From positions 82,060,328 through 82,124,327 of the forward strand of contig NC_029516.1 of NCBI RefSeq assembly GCF_001577835.2: a DNA stretch of 64,000 bases. Direction: 5' to 3'. Below the pieces are notes generated by a model that did no database searches, was not told where the DNA came from, and saw only the letters and a list, made by a program, of their open reading frames with translations. Both the position numbers and the translations under genes were made by a program. Shown piece after piece: positions 46,243-58,600 of the stretch (positions within the stretch are counted from its first letter, which is position 1; each line of letters starts with the position of its first letter). The stretch is from Coturnix japonica. Taxonomy: Eukaryota > Chordata > Aves > Galliformes > Phasianidae.

Positions 46243-48289
46243 GCTCGCTGCTCAGCTCCCCGCAGCTGAACACTTGACTCATGTCCCGCCCCTCTCGCCT
46301 GCAGCCAGCTCCTCCCATCAAGCGCTCTCGTGCCCTGTCGTGCAGTGTCGTGGTGTGGACAAAGAGTTTTCCTCCACTATGCTCTAACAGCCTGTAGAAA
46401 AGCTGAGCGTGAGGTTTGTGTGCAGCCTGTGCTAATGGTCCCTGCTGCTTCACGATCCAACGCTGACCCATAAGGAAACACGCACGCTTTGTTTTGGTTT
46501 TAATACCACCGTTTATTTCATCTGTTTCTCCCTCAGATTTGCACTCCCTTGCTCGGGACACACATGCTCATTCTCTGAACAGGCACGCTTGAATTGATAC
46601 ATACAGTCAGGCACAGACGCTCACAGGTGGGACGCTGCTGAGAGAGGAAACAGGATACAGCAAATGATTGCAGCCTGCCCTGGAATACAAGCTTTAATAA
46701 ACACGTTCAAATAGGTCCAAAGGCCACAATACTCTGCAACATGGCTAGAAAGGATGTGGGGGTCCTGTTTTCCAACAAGCCCCTTCTGTATTGTGTACCA
46801 GGGCCAACGTGGCTGGCTCTCAACTGATAAACTCTCAGTGCTCTCACAGCTCAGCCAGCTCAGCCCCCACTTCAAAGGCATTTTATGTTTTATGAACGTT
46901 TTCCTAAGAGATTTTCCCATACTCAGGATTCACATTGTCTGCATTAACGTACATGGAGAAAATACACTCTTTCTTCCTACAATCAAAACATTATTTACTG
47001 AAAGTTGAAAACCCGAGATATTTCAAAAGAAGCTACTGAAAAGGCACCATAGACATATGTATGTAACTGATGAACTTCACCTAAGACCAACGCAGGGGAG
47101 AATAAAGTGACATTTGAGTTCAGCAGGAATAAGGAGCAGAGGGCCCAGGAGTGGTGGTGGCTGCCAGGTCCAGGACAGCACATAGCAAGCAGGTCTCTCA
47201 GTCTCCAGTTACCACCTTGGGATGTCAGCCAACACCTCAGTTTTGTACTCCCAAGTGATTGTAAGGCGGTGTCTTGTTCTGACTGTCACAAAATATGATG
47301 GTGCAAAGCAGAGAGCCAGAGAACAGCCACTCAGCTCTGGGATCAGTCTGGTCCTCGGGGGATATCTGTACTCTGCTCCTCTCCTGCCACGGAAGGTTTT
47401 CCAGCAGCTTCCACCTTGATTAAGTTAGATGTCTCCTATTCACACATCATCTCCTGTATCCTGGGTGGGTATGTCCTTTGGAGAAGGAAAAAGTAAGAAA
47501 ACGATGAAAAATAATGACAGGTCTAAGTAAATACATGAGTGGGGAATCTGTGACTTGGGATACTTTGGTGGTTTCCATGTTAGACTGCCTCTTTCATTCA
47601 ATTTTTGCCCAACCAAGGATAACATTTAAGAAGGGGACAGGCTGAGGTGAAAGGAGATGTTTCCTCAGATCCCTGTGGCTATATATTCAGTGGCTGGAGA
47701 ATAAAAAAGAAGCTATATGGACCAAACTCTGCTTTAGTCAGTGGAAATACTCTTCTATTTCAAGTGGTGGAGGCTCGCAGAGGCTGCTTGCAGGGCTGAT
47801 CATGAATGAATGCATACACAATTTTTGTGTAACAAGGTATTTATCTATAAATATGGTGTATGTATATGTATGCATGTATCTATACACTGTGTGCACACAA
47901 CAATAAAAATATATCCATGTAGGGAGGTATACAGAAATAGTACATATAAGGCAGAGTTATGCATGGTTTCTACTTTCAAACAGCTTTCAAAACAGCAGCT
48001 GGGTAGGGTGCATGGCATCAGAGAGCCTTTTCTATTGTACTGCAGCCAGAATTGTGTGTTCCTCCTTTGCCTCTTTATCCCTTATTTCTGTAGGACCAGC
48101 CTGGAGTACTGGTTGTTTTAAATGTACTGCCTTAAAGACTCTGCAGAGGTTTGATACTCTTGAGGTGTGGGAAGCAGCGTAAGTATTGTCATGTTCTGTC
48201 ACACTTGGCATTTTTATTAGTAAGCAAAATCTTCTGGTATTTTAGGAGCTATTCTCATTCTGACAACACTTACCTAATGTGCCTCACGG
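46243..48289 (-). other. RCSD1: RCSD1 3' flank / possible 3' UTR
   Basis: Downstream of the RCSD1 stop on the gene strand. A proximal AATAAA is at 48218-48213 and a distal one at 46517-46512. No other gene or mobile element was recognised. Confidence 0.5.
48213..48218 (-). promoter_or_regulatory. RCSD1: Candidate proximal poly(A) signal of RCSD1
   Basis: AATAAA on the minus strand, 72 bp after the RCSD1 stop. A more distal AATAAA at 46517-46512 could give a longer 3' UTR. Confidence 0.5.
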
Positions 48290-48922
48290 CTACTCTGTGC
48301 CCTGGTCCTGCACGGGTGATGTTAAAGGCTCACTGGCAGTCTCTGAACCCACTGCCTCTTGCTGAGGTTGAGGTGCCACTGGTGTTTCCTCAGCATCTGA
48401 CGTTCTTTGTGTGACCGTGCTCTCACTGGTCTCCTTTTCTTCAGCTTCTTCCTTCTCTTTCTCTTCCTTCTCCTGTTCACAGGCACCACCTTCCTCCTCT
48501 GTTTCCTGAGAAGCCTCACACACCTTATCTTCCTTGTCTTCAGAGGGTGACTGGGGTGAGTTCTCTCCTGGAGCACCACAACACACCTCCTCCTCCTCTT
48601 TTTCTGTATCTCCTGCATTACTCTTGCAAGGAGTCACTTTTTCCGCCTGCTTTTCCTCTTTTTCTTCATTATCTGATCTGCTGGATCCTCTCCTCGATGG
48701 GGGCTTCTCATCAGGCACCGTCTGTTTCTTTATTTCTTTGTTCCCTGTTTCTGCTTCCTCTGTCTTGCCCTGATGCCCAAATACCTCATCCCCATCTTCC
48801 TTAGTACCATTTTCTGGAGAGGGAATGAAGTTCCCTAAATCTTCCCCATCTCCATAGTCAGACAGAGATCTTCGGAACTTCCTGGAGGGAGGCCTACGCT
48901 TTATTGATCCCCGTGTCCGCAC
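48290..48922 (-). CDS. RCSD1: RCSD1 last coding exon
   Basis: A 633-bp exon with 210 residues, beginning [20 protein letters not shown] (CPI motif region), then an acidic Glu/Lys-rich tail ending PVQDQGTE. Acceptor CCTTCAAG. The tail diverges freely from mammals, as expected for a disordered region. Confidence 0.93.
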   Translation of the reverse strand: MRTRGSIKRRPPSRKFRRSLSDYGDGEDLGNFIPSPENGTKEDGDEVFGHQGKTEEAETGNKEIKKQTVPDEKPPSRRGSSRSDNEEKEEKQAEKVTPCKSNAGDTEKEEEEVCCGAPGENSPQSPSEDKEDKVCEASQETEEEGGACEQEKEEKEKEEAEEKETSESTVTQRTSDAEETPVAPQPQQEAVGSETASEPLTSPVQDQGTE

Positions 48923-51900
48923 CTTGAAGGCAGAAAAAACAGACATCGAAGCAGTCAAAGAACAGTACTGGAAAGCAGGAAAGCACAATAGAGGGAAATG
49001 CTGGGGCAGGCTGTCAGGGCTCCACAAACAACACCTTAGCCACCCTGCCCAGCTATCAGCTGCATGCTGTTATGGCAGGAACGAGGGCTAAAGCCTCTCC
49101 TTCCTCCTCAGCCGCAAGCAACAGACAAGCTTTATCCTGCTGTAGTGGAGACCTGGAGCACACTCTACCTTGTTATAGAATTGCAGCTGGGTGCCTTCTG
49201 GGGGTTTATCAAAGCTGACGGGCGTCTCACTTGCTTCACTGGACTGTGGCTGGATCCCTGGGCTGCTGGGCGTTGAGGGAGGGGTGCTGAACGGAGAAAC
49301 CATGACTTTCAGACCAGGGCTTTTGGGAGATGCTCCCGGCAGCAGAGCTGCTGGCGCAAAAGCCAGATTGGCCTGCAAAGAAAAATCGCCGTCACTGCTG
49401 TGGGCGACACCGTTGTGTAATACATGCATTAACCACGTGGAGGAACCCTTGCTCACACCACGGGGCCACCGCGTCTCAGCTGTCATAGCCCACATACCTT
49501 CTGGTTATGGGTCTCTCCTGGTGACACTGTCAACAAACAAGTCCGGGCAGAGGAGTTATGACTGGACATTTGCCCTTCCCCAACAGCTGGATCTCAAGAT
49601 GAGTTCTTTTGTCATCCTAAGGACTTTGGGGATTTTCCAGTCACCCAGCCAAGCCAGCACAGTGTACAGTGGCTGAGCCAAGGTATCAACAAGCAGTCAG
49701 CAATCACACTGAGATTTAAACCATCCCTGTTTGTGCCCGAGCAGACCTGACATTTTCAAGGTTGGTCTGCAGGTCTTCTGAATGATCTGTGCAGCCGCGA
49801 GGAAAGAGAAGGCCATAGAAAGAAACAAGGTTGCGATTAACTGCGGCAAAGCACCTTGTGCTAGCCTGCCATTACGAAGTTCTCCAGGCAAATGTCCTTG
49901 GGTGCATTAATAGGGACACTGCTATGAAAAGGCCTGCGTTGTGTCGGGGCACTCAGGAGGCATTATGTCCAGGAGTCATGCATGCTGCCAGGAGTGGCAG
50001 CTGGCAATGGTAGGACACCATGTCTATGGGCTATTGAGTGTTGAGCTGCCCTCAGAGGCATGAATCAGGTGCCACTGAGAGACAAAAAGGACAGGAGGCA
50101 CAGGTTGCTTGTGTGTAATTCAGGGAACTGAGACCAGGAAAGAACAGAGCTTCTAGGCAGTCTTAGGGGAGTGCAAGAGACCCAAGGGCACTGTCTGCTC
50201 TCAGGACTTTTCCTGTCTTTGCTCCAGGTCAACTCCCCGAGACATGCAAGTGATTTAAACTGCTGTGGAGAAAGAGCTGCAGGAAATCTCAGCCACATCT
50301 TTCCTCCTCTTCTTTATGAGCTGCTTTTACCTGTATATGCCTCAGGTCTAGTACGATGATCCTGTGCCCCACACTCACCTACCAATGCCCATGTGTTACT
50401 GACAGTGGTTACCCATTAGCAGATCTGCTTTGCCCTCGTTTATGCATTATGGAACCGGGCCCTTGTTGGTGAGGCCACTGCGCTCCCAATCTAGCTGTCA
50501 CCCTCAGCTCCTGGATCCTCTTTCTTTGTGGCTCCTCCACAAGGGAAGTGGCTCTGACAAATGCCAAGCAGTTTTAGTTTGCTGGGGTAGCCATGTTTCC
50601 TCATCCAGGACCTACCTGTAGCTTTTCAATCATGGGGGAGCTTTTCACCTTGACCTTGGGAATGGGACAAGCATTTGGAGATGGCTTCTGCAAAACAGAA
50701 TGAAACCATGAAAAGATCACAATAAAGTAGGTGAGAAAAAAAAAGTGCGGACAAAACTTAGAAGGGCTGAAAGTGCTTGTAGGGAAGTACATGAAGCCTC
50801 ATATAAGGCATTCACACAAAAGTTTGCCGCCTTCATTCCTAACCACACTCCCTTTTTGTTTTCTAGATCCAAAGGAAAAGGGAGAAATGTGAGACTTTAA
50901 AGTTTGTGTTTCTCTGGCAAGGAGGCAATGAGAGCCTGTAGCTATCAGAAAAGAACGTTCAACAACCATTTCCTTAAGGGCAGGCAATGATGTGAAATCT
51001 GGTGGATAAACCTCATACTTTGATATTACAGAAAGACAGAAGTGATTAGCAAAGGCTTGAATATAAACTTGGGTGGGTAGCAGCCAGCTTCTTTGGACCT
51101 TACTGGGATCTGCTCGTTCAAGAGTGCTGTATGGGGGACATCTCAGGACAATATTCTGCAGGCATTGCTGAAAGAAACTAATTATTCCCTTTTTCTGAAG
51201 AGCGGAATTGTTCTGCCACTATATTTGAACCTTTCATGTTCATATGAAGCTAAAATAAATAAATAAATATTAGTCTCCTGTGCTAAATGGTGTTCAAATG
51301 TAATAAATGCTAGCAGTTCCTGCTTTAAAACAATTCAAAGGTGGTAACTGTGTGCATCTGTCAGTGCAGTAGGGTTAAAAGCAAAAGCAATAAAAATGGG
51401 AAGTGTCCGTGTGTTACCAGAGTTGGAAGCAACGTGCTGCTAATTCTGAGTCAGTGCTTGTGTGTAAGCATGGGAAGTTTGATGGTGCATGACTGATGTC
51501 TCCTGCTGCACAGCTTAATTGCTGTGCTACCTGCAAGCTCATGGCTCATGAGAAAACAGACTGCAGAGAAGAGGTTATTTGTCCCTGGGTTAAACTGATA
51601 ACTCACTTGCCCATTGTTCTGGCTTGTCTCAGTTTTGTTGGAATACAGTGGAAGGGAGCATGGCGGTTTCCTCCGAGTTGGCTTATGTGGTGGCACCTGA
51701 GAGAAGAAAGCAACCAACTCAGCAGAAGGAACATCAGCCTGTTGTTATTTGGTTAAGTGAAATTCAGGCACAAAACAGCATGCTCTGTAAGTGACCTGCT
51801 CGGATGGCAGGGCTTAGCTTACCTAAAGGAAATTTCCAAAGGCACCATATGACATTAATGTATGGATACATGACCAGCGTGCGAGGCTCACAGCATCTTA

Positions 51901-53463
51901 CAGCACACTAGGCAGCAGTAATACCCAGTTTTATTGAAACCCCACCATTCTGCAATCAAACAATGCTGTGTTGTGCCACAGTGATGGTCAGAGGTTCACT
52001 GGTTGATAGGTTCCTCATTGCTGGCATAGGTCAAGCAAGGGTTAAGGACCATCCATGCAGCCATTAATCTGAGGCCAGCCTGAGAAAGCTGTGGGGAAGC
52101 GACAGGCAGCTTGGTGAGAAAAGACAGGAAACTTTGTCCTCCTCAGTCCCTGGAGAAAATGAGTTTTTCCTTCACTGTGAGGCCCCTCTACCCTTCCTGG
52201 GCTTGGGAACAGCAGAGGTCTGCAGATAACATAAGGAAGGTCTGGGAACTTTCTGGCTTCCTAAGGATGAGGAACTTGGTGCAATTAAATCCCATACCTT
52301 AAAAAGAGGAAATGACTATAATGGGATGGATGGGGTAGTGTACTGATGACTGGAAGAAAAAATTAACAGTTGGGGAGAGACTGGTTATTCCTAGCCTGGG
52401 GCCCAGCTATGTGAATGTTAACCTCTGATAAACAGCAGCACTTCAGCCCCACACAACAGAGGTCACCAGTGCATCCCACCACAGACATGATGGGTTACAA
52501 GGAGGATGCCCTTAGGTCCAGCCTGGGACAAAACTGAAATCAGCTGAGCAAGAAAAGCGAAAAGTTCAGTTTTAAAGGAGTATTAAACCTACTGACTGGA
52601 AAGGGCCTGTCAATAGGCATTTACACATCTAAAAAGTGTGTAGTGATACAGAGGGCTCTCCTAAAATGTTAGAATCCATTCATAAACACTTTGATTTTGC
52701 TTTCTTCCTAAGAGAGGTATTCAAGTGCTCTGCTTACCTGGTGAAAGACAACCTGTGAGTTGAATGCTTGGCATATTGGGCTTTCAGTAAACTAAAGCCT
52801 CAGAATGACAGAGATAGGCACGGAGTCTGAAATGTTGTTACTACAAAGAGGTAACTATGGCAAAGAGGCAACAAGGGCAATTAAGGAGATAACTTTCTGT
52901 CTCAGAAATGTATAGAAGGAAGTACCTGAAGGAGACTTTCTCCTTTTGTGAGCAAGGTGCTAGTAACCTGGCACTGGCTTCTGCTCTACGTAACCTATTG
53001 TTTGCCACTTTCTTCCATGGTTCAAAATTAGCTTCTTTATTATTCATTGCTACCCTCAGCCCACAAAAGCCAGCCTACACAGTACATGCATTGCTGCCTG
53101 CTACTGTTAGGGATACGTGCACATCCCACCCAACTTTAGAGCACCTCAGTTACAGTGTGAACGTGTGGCTCTACCAAAAAAACATGCACAAATCAGCAAT
53201 GCACCAAAGATAATGTCATAGCTTGCATGAGACAAAGCCTTTTAGGAGATTCAAAATCAAGGTGGATTTATACACTGAGGCTCTAACTTCTACAGGCAGA
53301 AGCAAGTGCCTCATTTCCCACTTCATTACCTGCTTGTGGCTGCAAAGCTCCTTACCTCTTTTCCAGTGATACTGGCTGCTTGCTCTTTGAATTTCCCTGC
53401 TAGCTGAGCCACTGAGGGCGATCCTGATTTGTCCACCTCTGAATTGGTCTCCGTTGGCCTGTT
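48290..53463 (-). CDS. RCSD1: RCSD1 (CapZIP), CapZ-interacting protein (5' incomplete, 5 exons seen)
   Basis: Exons on the minus strand: 53463-53356, 51696-51607, 50687-50616, 49372-49169 and 48922-48290 (stop TAG at 48292-48290); 368 residues are visible (human 416 in total). RCSD1 binds the actin capping protein CapZ and is phosphorylated under stress. Matches to human Cap[88 protein letters not shown] and [19 protein letters not shown]. The last resembles the capping-protein-interaction (CPI) motif region. The long C-terminal exon is Glu/Lys-rich and low in complexity. Exon 1, with the first few codons (MEE in human), was not found up to 64000. Same strand as MPZL1. Confidence 0.94.
48923..49168 (-). 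other. RCSD1: RCSD1 intron before the last exon
   Basis: A short 246-bp intron; nothing else recognised. Confidence 0.9.
49169..49372 (-). CDS. RCSD1: RCSD1 exon
   Basis: A 204-bp, phase-0 exon of 68 codons: [20 protein letters not shown], then the Ser/Pro-rich stretch and [18 protein letters not shown]. Acceptor TTTGCAG; donor AAG|GTAGAG. Confidence 0.95.
49373..50615 (-). other. RCSD1: RCSD1 intron
   Basis: A 1.24-kb intron without recognised elements. Confidence 0.88.
50616..50687 (-). CDS. RCSD1: RCSD1 exon
   Basis: A 72-bp exon of 24 codons: [20 protein letters not shown] then EKLQ. Acceptor TTTTGCAG; donor CAG|GTAGGT. Confidence 0.94.
50688..51606 (-). other. RCSD1: RCSD1 intron
   Basis: A 0.9-kb intron with a short (AAAT)n run near 51251-51268. 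Confidence 0.88.
51607..51696 (-). CDS. RCSD1: RCSD1 exon
   Basis: A 90-bp exon of 30 codons: [20 protein letters not shown] then [10 protein letters not shown]. Acceptor TTCTCTCAG; donor CAA|GTGAGT. Confidence 0.94.
51697..53355 (-). other. RCSD1: RCSD1 intron
   Basis: A 1.66-kb intron without recognised elements. Confidence 0.88.
53356..53463 (-). CDS. RCSD1: RCSD1 exon 2
   Basis: Encodes (N)[19 protein letters not shown] and [16 protein letters not shown]. Donor GAG|GTAAGG. Two AG acceptors 5 nt apart are possible (exon start 53463 or 53458). The first gives an in-phase AAC AGG; the second fits an upstream exon ending in AG, as in human MEE-R. Only exon 1 can decide. Confidence 0.85.
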
Positions 53464-55582
53464 CTGACAAATCAGAAACAGTGTGCTATGAGCAAAGGCT
53501 GGGAAAAGCAAGCAGGATAGAGAGGAGCCCGCTTGTGTGTTACAAAGTTCAAGAGTAAGCAACGACACTAAGCAGAGTTTCTCACATCTGGCATCGATCA
53601 TCCAGTCTGAGAGCAGAAGTTTTTGGAATACAGGACATAGCAGTACATTCAAATATCTAAGGTAGTCAGTAGAATCACATACAATTAGTAATTCATACAC
53701 TTTTCATCTTTGGCTGAAGGTTCTATACTGAGTATTTTTCATGTTCCCTCTCTTTTCCTAGAAGTGAACTGATGGAATTGAGTGATAAATGACATCCCTA
53801 TTCTCTTCTCATCCCTCCCACCCATTTTTGCTGCCCTAGTGACAAGCGCCCTTCCTTTTCCTATGGTTCTGCTATCAGAAGCCGTTCCCTGCCCCTGCAG
53901 CAACCTACTGTTTCCCCAGGGATGTCGCTGTGCTGTTCTGCTTTTGATGGCAATGAAAGAATCAGGTGGGTGGGCGGGAGAGAGGAAATACCAGTGCTGA
54001 GGGAAGCTTCCACTCTGCTGGGCCAAAGCAGGCTGAGAAGTGGGAGGGTTGCTGCAGACTGGGTGGTGCAGTTCTTCCTGCAACAAACAGCCCTGCTCAT
54101 CCCACAGTTACCTTGTTTTCTTTGCTATGTGTGTATCATGAAAGGGCAGGAGTAAACCTTGAAATCAAAGCTCATGAAAGGAAACTTTTGTTCTTTGTCT
54201 TCAGTATCTGATTCAGTGAAAACCAAACCAGAGGAACTGTGAATATCTAGCCAACAGTCCTTGTTTTGTTGGTAACTGAGACCTCAAGACTACAAACCAG
54301 GCTATGAACCACAGGAAAGGAGCCTTCACTCTCTATCACTCACCAGTATTACTGCATGACCAGCACAATGCTTCTTGTCCTTCATGCTCTACACATTTCT
54401 ATTTCTCAATCAGAAAGTACACCAAAAGCTGTAGTTCGAGGAAAACATTTTTGTTTCTCCAGTGGTGTTCTTCCTTCTCCCTTCATGCTGCTCTGCCTGG
54501 AAGAACTGGCTGGTTAGTTAATGTAACCACTTCTTCAGTATCGATGGAGGTAAAAGGCCCCCAGAACACCAAGCTGGCCCATGCATGGGCTGTTTCTTCT
54601 GGCCAAAGGACCTTTCTCCTTTTCAGAGAGTGGTAGCTCCCAGTAAGTGCCCCCAGTAGATGCTGTTATTCTGTTTCCAGGATCCTCACCATATCTTTCC
54701 TCTTAAAATCTTCCTGTACACTTCTGACCAGCTTTCTCGCATTCACCCACAAAAGCCAATTCAAGCTTGGTCTTCTCAGCGAGCTTCTGGCACCTCCTCC
54801 CTCCATCTTCTCTGCCTTCATTAGAGTCATCAGAGGCAGGGGAAGTGGCAGAGAAGGGAAAAGGAAGGACCCATGAAGAAAGCAGATGAGGAGGACAACA
54901 TGCAGCACAAAACAACGATGGCTGGGCTCAGTGGGGAGGCAGAACCCTTTCCAGAGCTCCATGCTGTTCAGGAAGGGCTGCCTGGGACAAGGAGGGGAAG
55001 AAGGATGAAGTTGGGGAAAGGAGAAAGAATCCAGGTGCTTGACTCAGCTAAGGCTGAGGAGTTGCAGGTGCCAGAATTTTGTGTGGGAGGGTTGCCTCCC
55101 CTATAGTCTCTTTTCTTCTCATACTTGTGCTTCTTTCACAGTCCTCTGCCTTCACCCAGAAAAGGCAGTGCATTTCCTGTTGGCCTCGTTGACCTCTTAC
55201 GTTGGGGATGTTGTGTGGCTGTTTTTGTTAAACTTGTTGCCCTCCAGTCTGAAAACACGGCTCCTTTTCTCTAGATTTGATTGGAGCTGTACAGCTGGAC
55301 AGATTCTGTGCATTTCTTGTTTTGCTGGTAGCATTGCAGCACAGCTCTCCAGCATATGGAGCCTGAGTCCAGCACACAGGAAGCAGTGAGCATGCCATTC
55401 TAAGATTAGAACAAGTAGCCCACGGGCTGTGTCCTCCTGAAACTGCCAGCTGCAGGCTCTCCAATTACACTATGCCTTTTGCAACAGGAAAAGTCCTTTC
55501 TCAGATCCTTTCTGGCAATGGAACTGCTGTCCTCTGTCCAGCTTTTCCTACAGGGCTGTTTTTTTGTGGGTTATTATTCTTT

Positions 55583-55635
55583 TCTTTTTTTTTTCCTTTT
55601 TTTCTTTTCTTTTTTTTTTTTTTTTTTTTTTTTTC
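55583..55635. repeat. T-rich homopolymer/pyrimidine tract
   Basis: About 50 bp of T with scattered C, ending in an uninterrupted run of over 20 T followed by cccagc. In the RCSD1 direction this is poly-A. A simple repeat; open frames across it are artefacts. Confidence 0.88.
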
Positions 55636-58600
55636 CCAGCTGGTGTTCCAGGCTATTTGCCTCCTAGAGGTGGAGGTTCACCATACTGGGGCACTTGGAT
55701 GCGGAAAATTCCCTCCCTCACATGGGAAGGAAAGTACTCTCCTGCTGACTTCCAGGGGATGTTTGTGCACGGCAAGGAAGGGGGAAGCCTCATGTTCTCA
55801 CCCTCCCTGTAGAGCTGGCACCAGCCCTCAGCCTCCTACACCACTGAGACATGGCTGCTTGGTGCTGGCTTTCCCCTGACCTGGGGTGTTAGTGCATTCT
55901 GTCCCTTTCTTAGTGTTTTTCCCCATTCAGTGACACAGTCCACCAACTTTCTGAATGACAATGAGGAGCAGTTCTGCACTTCTTTTCAAAAACAGCAGAA
56001 TTGTGCAGACTTGAATTTTGCACCTGTCAGAAATGTGGTCTGCCTGCATGAACTAAAAGCGGTGAGCCAGGGTACAAGACTTACTCCATCAGCCATTTGG
56101 TGGCTGCTATTCTGAGGTCCTTCATTCTTCCATAAAAATTAGTATCTAAGCATCACATATTCTGAAAGATTTCAGATTGAGAGGCAAAACAGGAATTAAA
56201 TTGCACCATCAATATGAGCATGACAGTCTGCAAAAGAGGAAGTTCTACGTAAAGGGTCTCACTTTCCTCTTCCAAATAAGTATATAAATTTGAGTAAATT
56301 TGGCTCATATATATATATTTTTTTCCAATCCCATCTCTTTGCTTTTGAGACTGAACCCAGCCTCTCCAGCTGTGCTAAAGAAGAAAGTTCTGCCATTATT
56401 CATGGGGTAGGTACAATTTCAGCAACTCAAACTTCCCACCAAAGCCTCTCCTTATTTTGGAAGAGTCCTTTTCCTTTGGAGTCATTGCCTCTGATGTGAG
56501 AGCAAAATGTGCTGCCTGACTTTCCTCGATTCTGCAGATGGCTTGAAGAGGCACCACCATTTTTAGTAGAGATGTATGCCCCTAGTTCTCTCACAGGCTG
56601 CCTGGTAGACACACCATCAGGTCCTGCAGAAGTATCCAAAGCCATCCCTGATGTATCTTTCAAGGTGCAGTCGTGACTACATTGGCAAGCTAAAATGGCA
56701 GAAGGTACTAGGGTTAAAGAAGGTGCTAAGGACAAAAGAGGTCTAGAGGCCACAATTTCCTGTCTGTACCACTTGTGCTCTCACAAAGAACTTTTCCTAA
56801 AGGTCATGGATGTAAGCTACAGGTGGGGAGTATTATTACAGATAATGAGTTTCTTATGAAATCAAAATTATAAAGAGTCTCGGGAAAAACTGGAAAGGCC
56901 AGAGGTAGTTTTGGGGATGAATTCGAACATCCTGCTGGGATTGGTTCAAAACTGGCTCCCCCCACCCCCCGGCCTCTGAAATTGAAAGCTGTCCTGACCC
57001 TATGTCATGGGATTGGTACTCCACAAGTTTGGGCACTGGCTGTGATAAGTGACTGCAATACTAGTCAGAAGGGGGACCAGTAGGTGTTGGAAGCAGGCAC
57101 TGAGGTAGAAGCTCTGCTTTGGATTTGTGCATCTGCTTTGGCTGGTGAAAAGAGCAAATGTTTATTAGTTACCATACAGTGAAGCGTTTGGGCTTAAGCA
57201 GCATCTACATACTGGGTGAGTGCCAGCAGAGATGTGTCCTCCACTGTGCTAGGAGTCCTCTGAAGTGCCTGCTTTTGTAGTTACAATACTTTGGCTGCAT
57301 GGAACACCTTTTAACTGCAAGGGTGGGTGACTTTGCAGCACGTTGCAAGAACAAAGTGTTTTGTGGCTCTGAATCCACCTACTGCTTACATGACTGCTTG
57401 CACCAGTCCTGTGTACTTTCCCACTCTTGTCCTCATGCAAATTCATCTAGACTTGGTTTTGAGGCCCAGCCCTGCATGCCTCCCCTGCTCTGAAGAGCTT
57501 CATAGGAACTATTCCCCATAGGCAGTCCTCACACCAGGCCATCATGCCTGCTGCCTTCTCATACCCTGCACTTGCATAAGCTCTGCACAGCTAGCCCCTA
57601 ACTCCCATGGAGTTTTTCATTGCTGCACTATCTACTGAAGCAAAAGCAACTTGGCAAAAACAATGATAAACATAGTGGCAGACACAAAATAGCATAAGAG
57701 GCCCAGGGCTGGTGTCGTGCTCTCAGAAACAGGATCCAGAAATCAGAGATCTTCAGCAGACAGCCCTCAGTGCGCTTCACCATGAGAAACCCAGTTGTCA
57801 GTAAGCTAGGTGAAAAGCAGAGCGTGTCAGCACTTTTGGGGTGCCATTTCATGAAATCCTGGTTTGGACAAAGAGCTCATGTTTCCAATTTCTCTTTCAT
57901 CCCTTGACCTTTCCTTCCCCCTCCCTCATGCCAACGTGTTTGTAGGGATGTGCTGTAAACTGGATCACTGAAATGATCTGGGCTAAAAATACTACCCTTA
58001 ACTCTTTACCAGTTTATTTTTAACCCCAATTATTTCAGTAACAGCATTGGTGACACGGCTCAACAAGGGAGCAGACTGCAGCCGAGTGGCCAGACCTCAC
58101 CACAGCTCGCTTGGCCAAACTCTGAGGAAGAGCCTTCTTGATGTGTCCTCCTGCTCAGAGGGTGATATGAATTTCTTCACAGCCCTCACACTCACTGCTA
58201 ACCCTTGTAAATGGCTCTAAGAGGCACACAGTGAGGGCATATTTTGAACTTCTCTCTCTACCCACAGTGCCGTTTTGAGCACCTTCTTTTCTTACCCTTC
58301 CTCAACTCTGCTGATGAAATTGCCTGCAGGGCTGTGCTGTAAACCAGGTCAAGGGTAGAATTCTGACTACAGATAACCCAATCAAAAATAGAAGATCATT
58401 TTAAATTCAGGCTCACCATGCCACCCAACAGAAAAGAAAGCTGGCACAGCAGATGGTCAATGTGGGCACAGGGAGTGCTGGGGCCTCCAGTGTTGCACAG
58501 GAAGAGCAGCTCCGCACCGATAGCACCTATGTAGCCAAGGAGGGGATGGGGGAGGTGTCTGGGGGAAGAATCTGCTTAGGCCAAAGCTCCTGCCAAAATA

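Noticed and set aside
48290-49027. Reading the RCSD1 last exon as a stand-alone 245-residue protein from MWSPDSL
   Set aside because: The first 35 or so residues are intron; a good acceptor at 48923 and homology beginning VRTRGS define the exon.
55472-55879. 135-residue open frame rich in Phe
   Set aside because: The Phe run is the poly-T tract; no protein similarity is visible.
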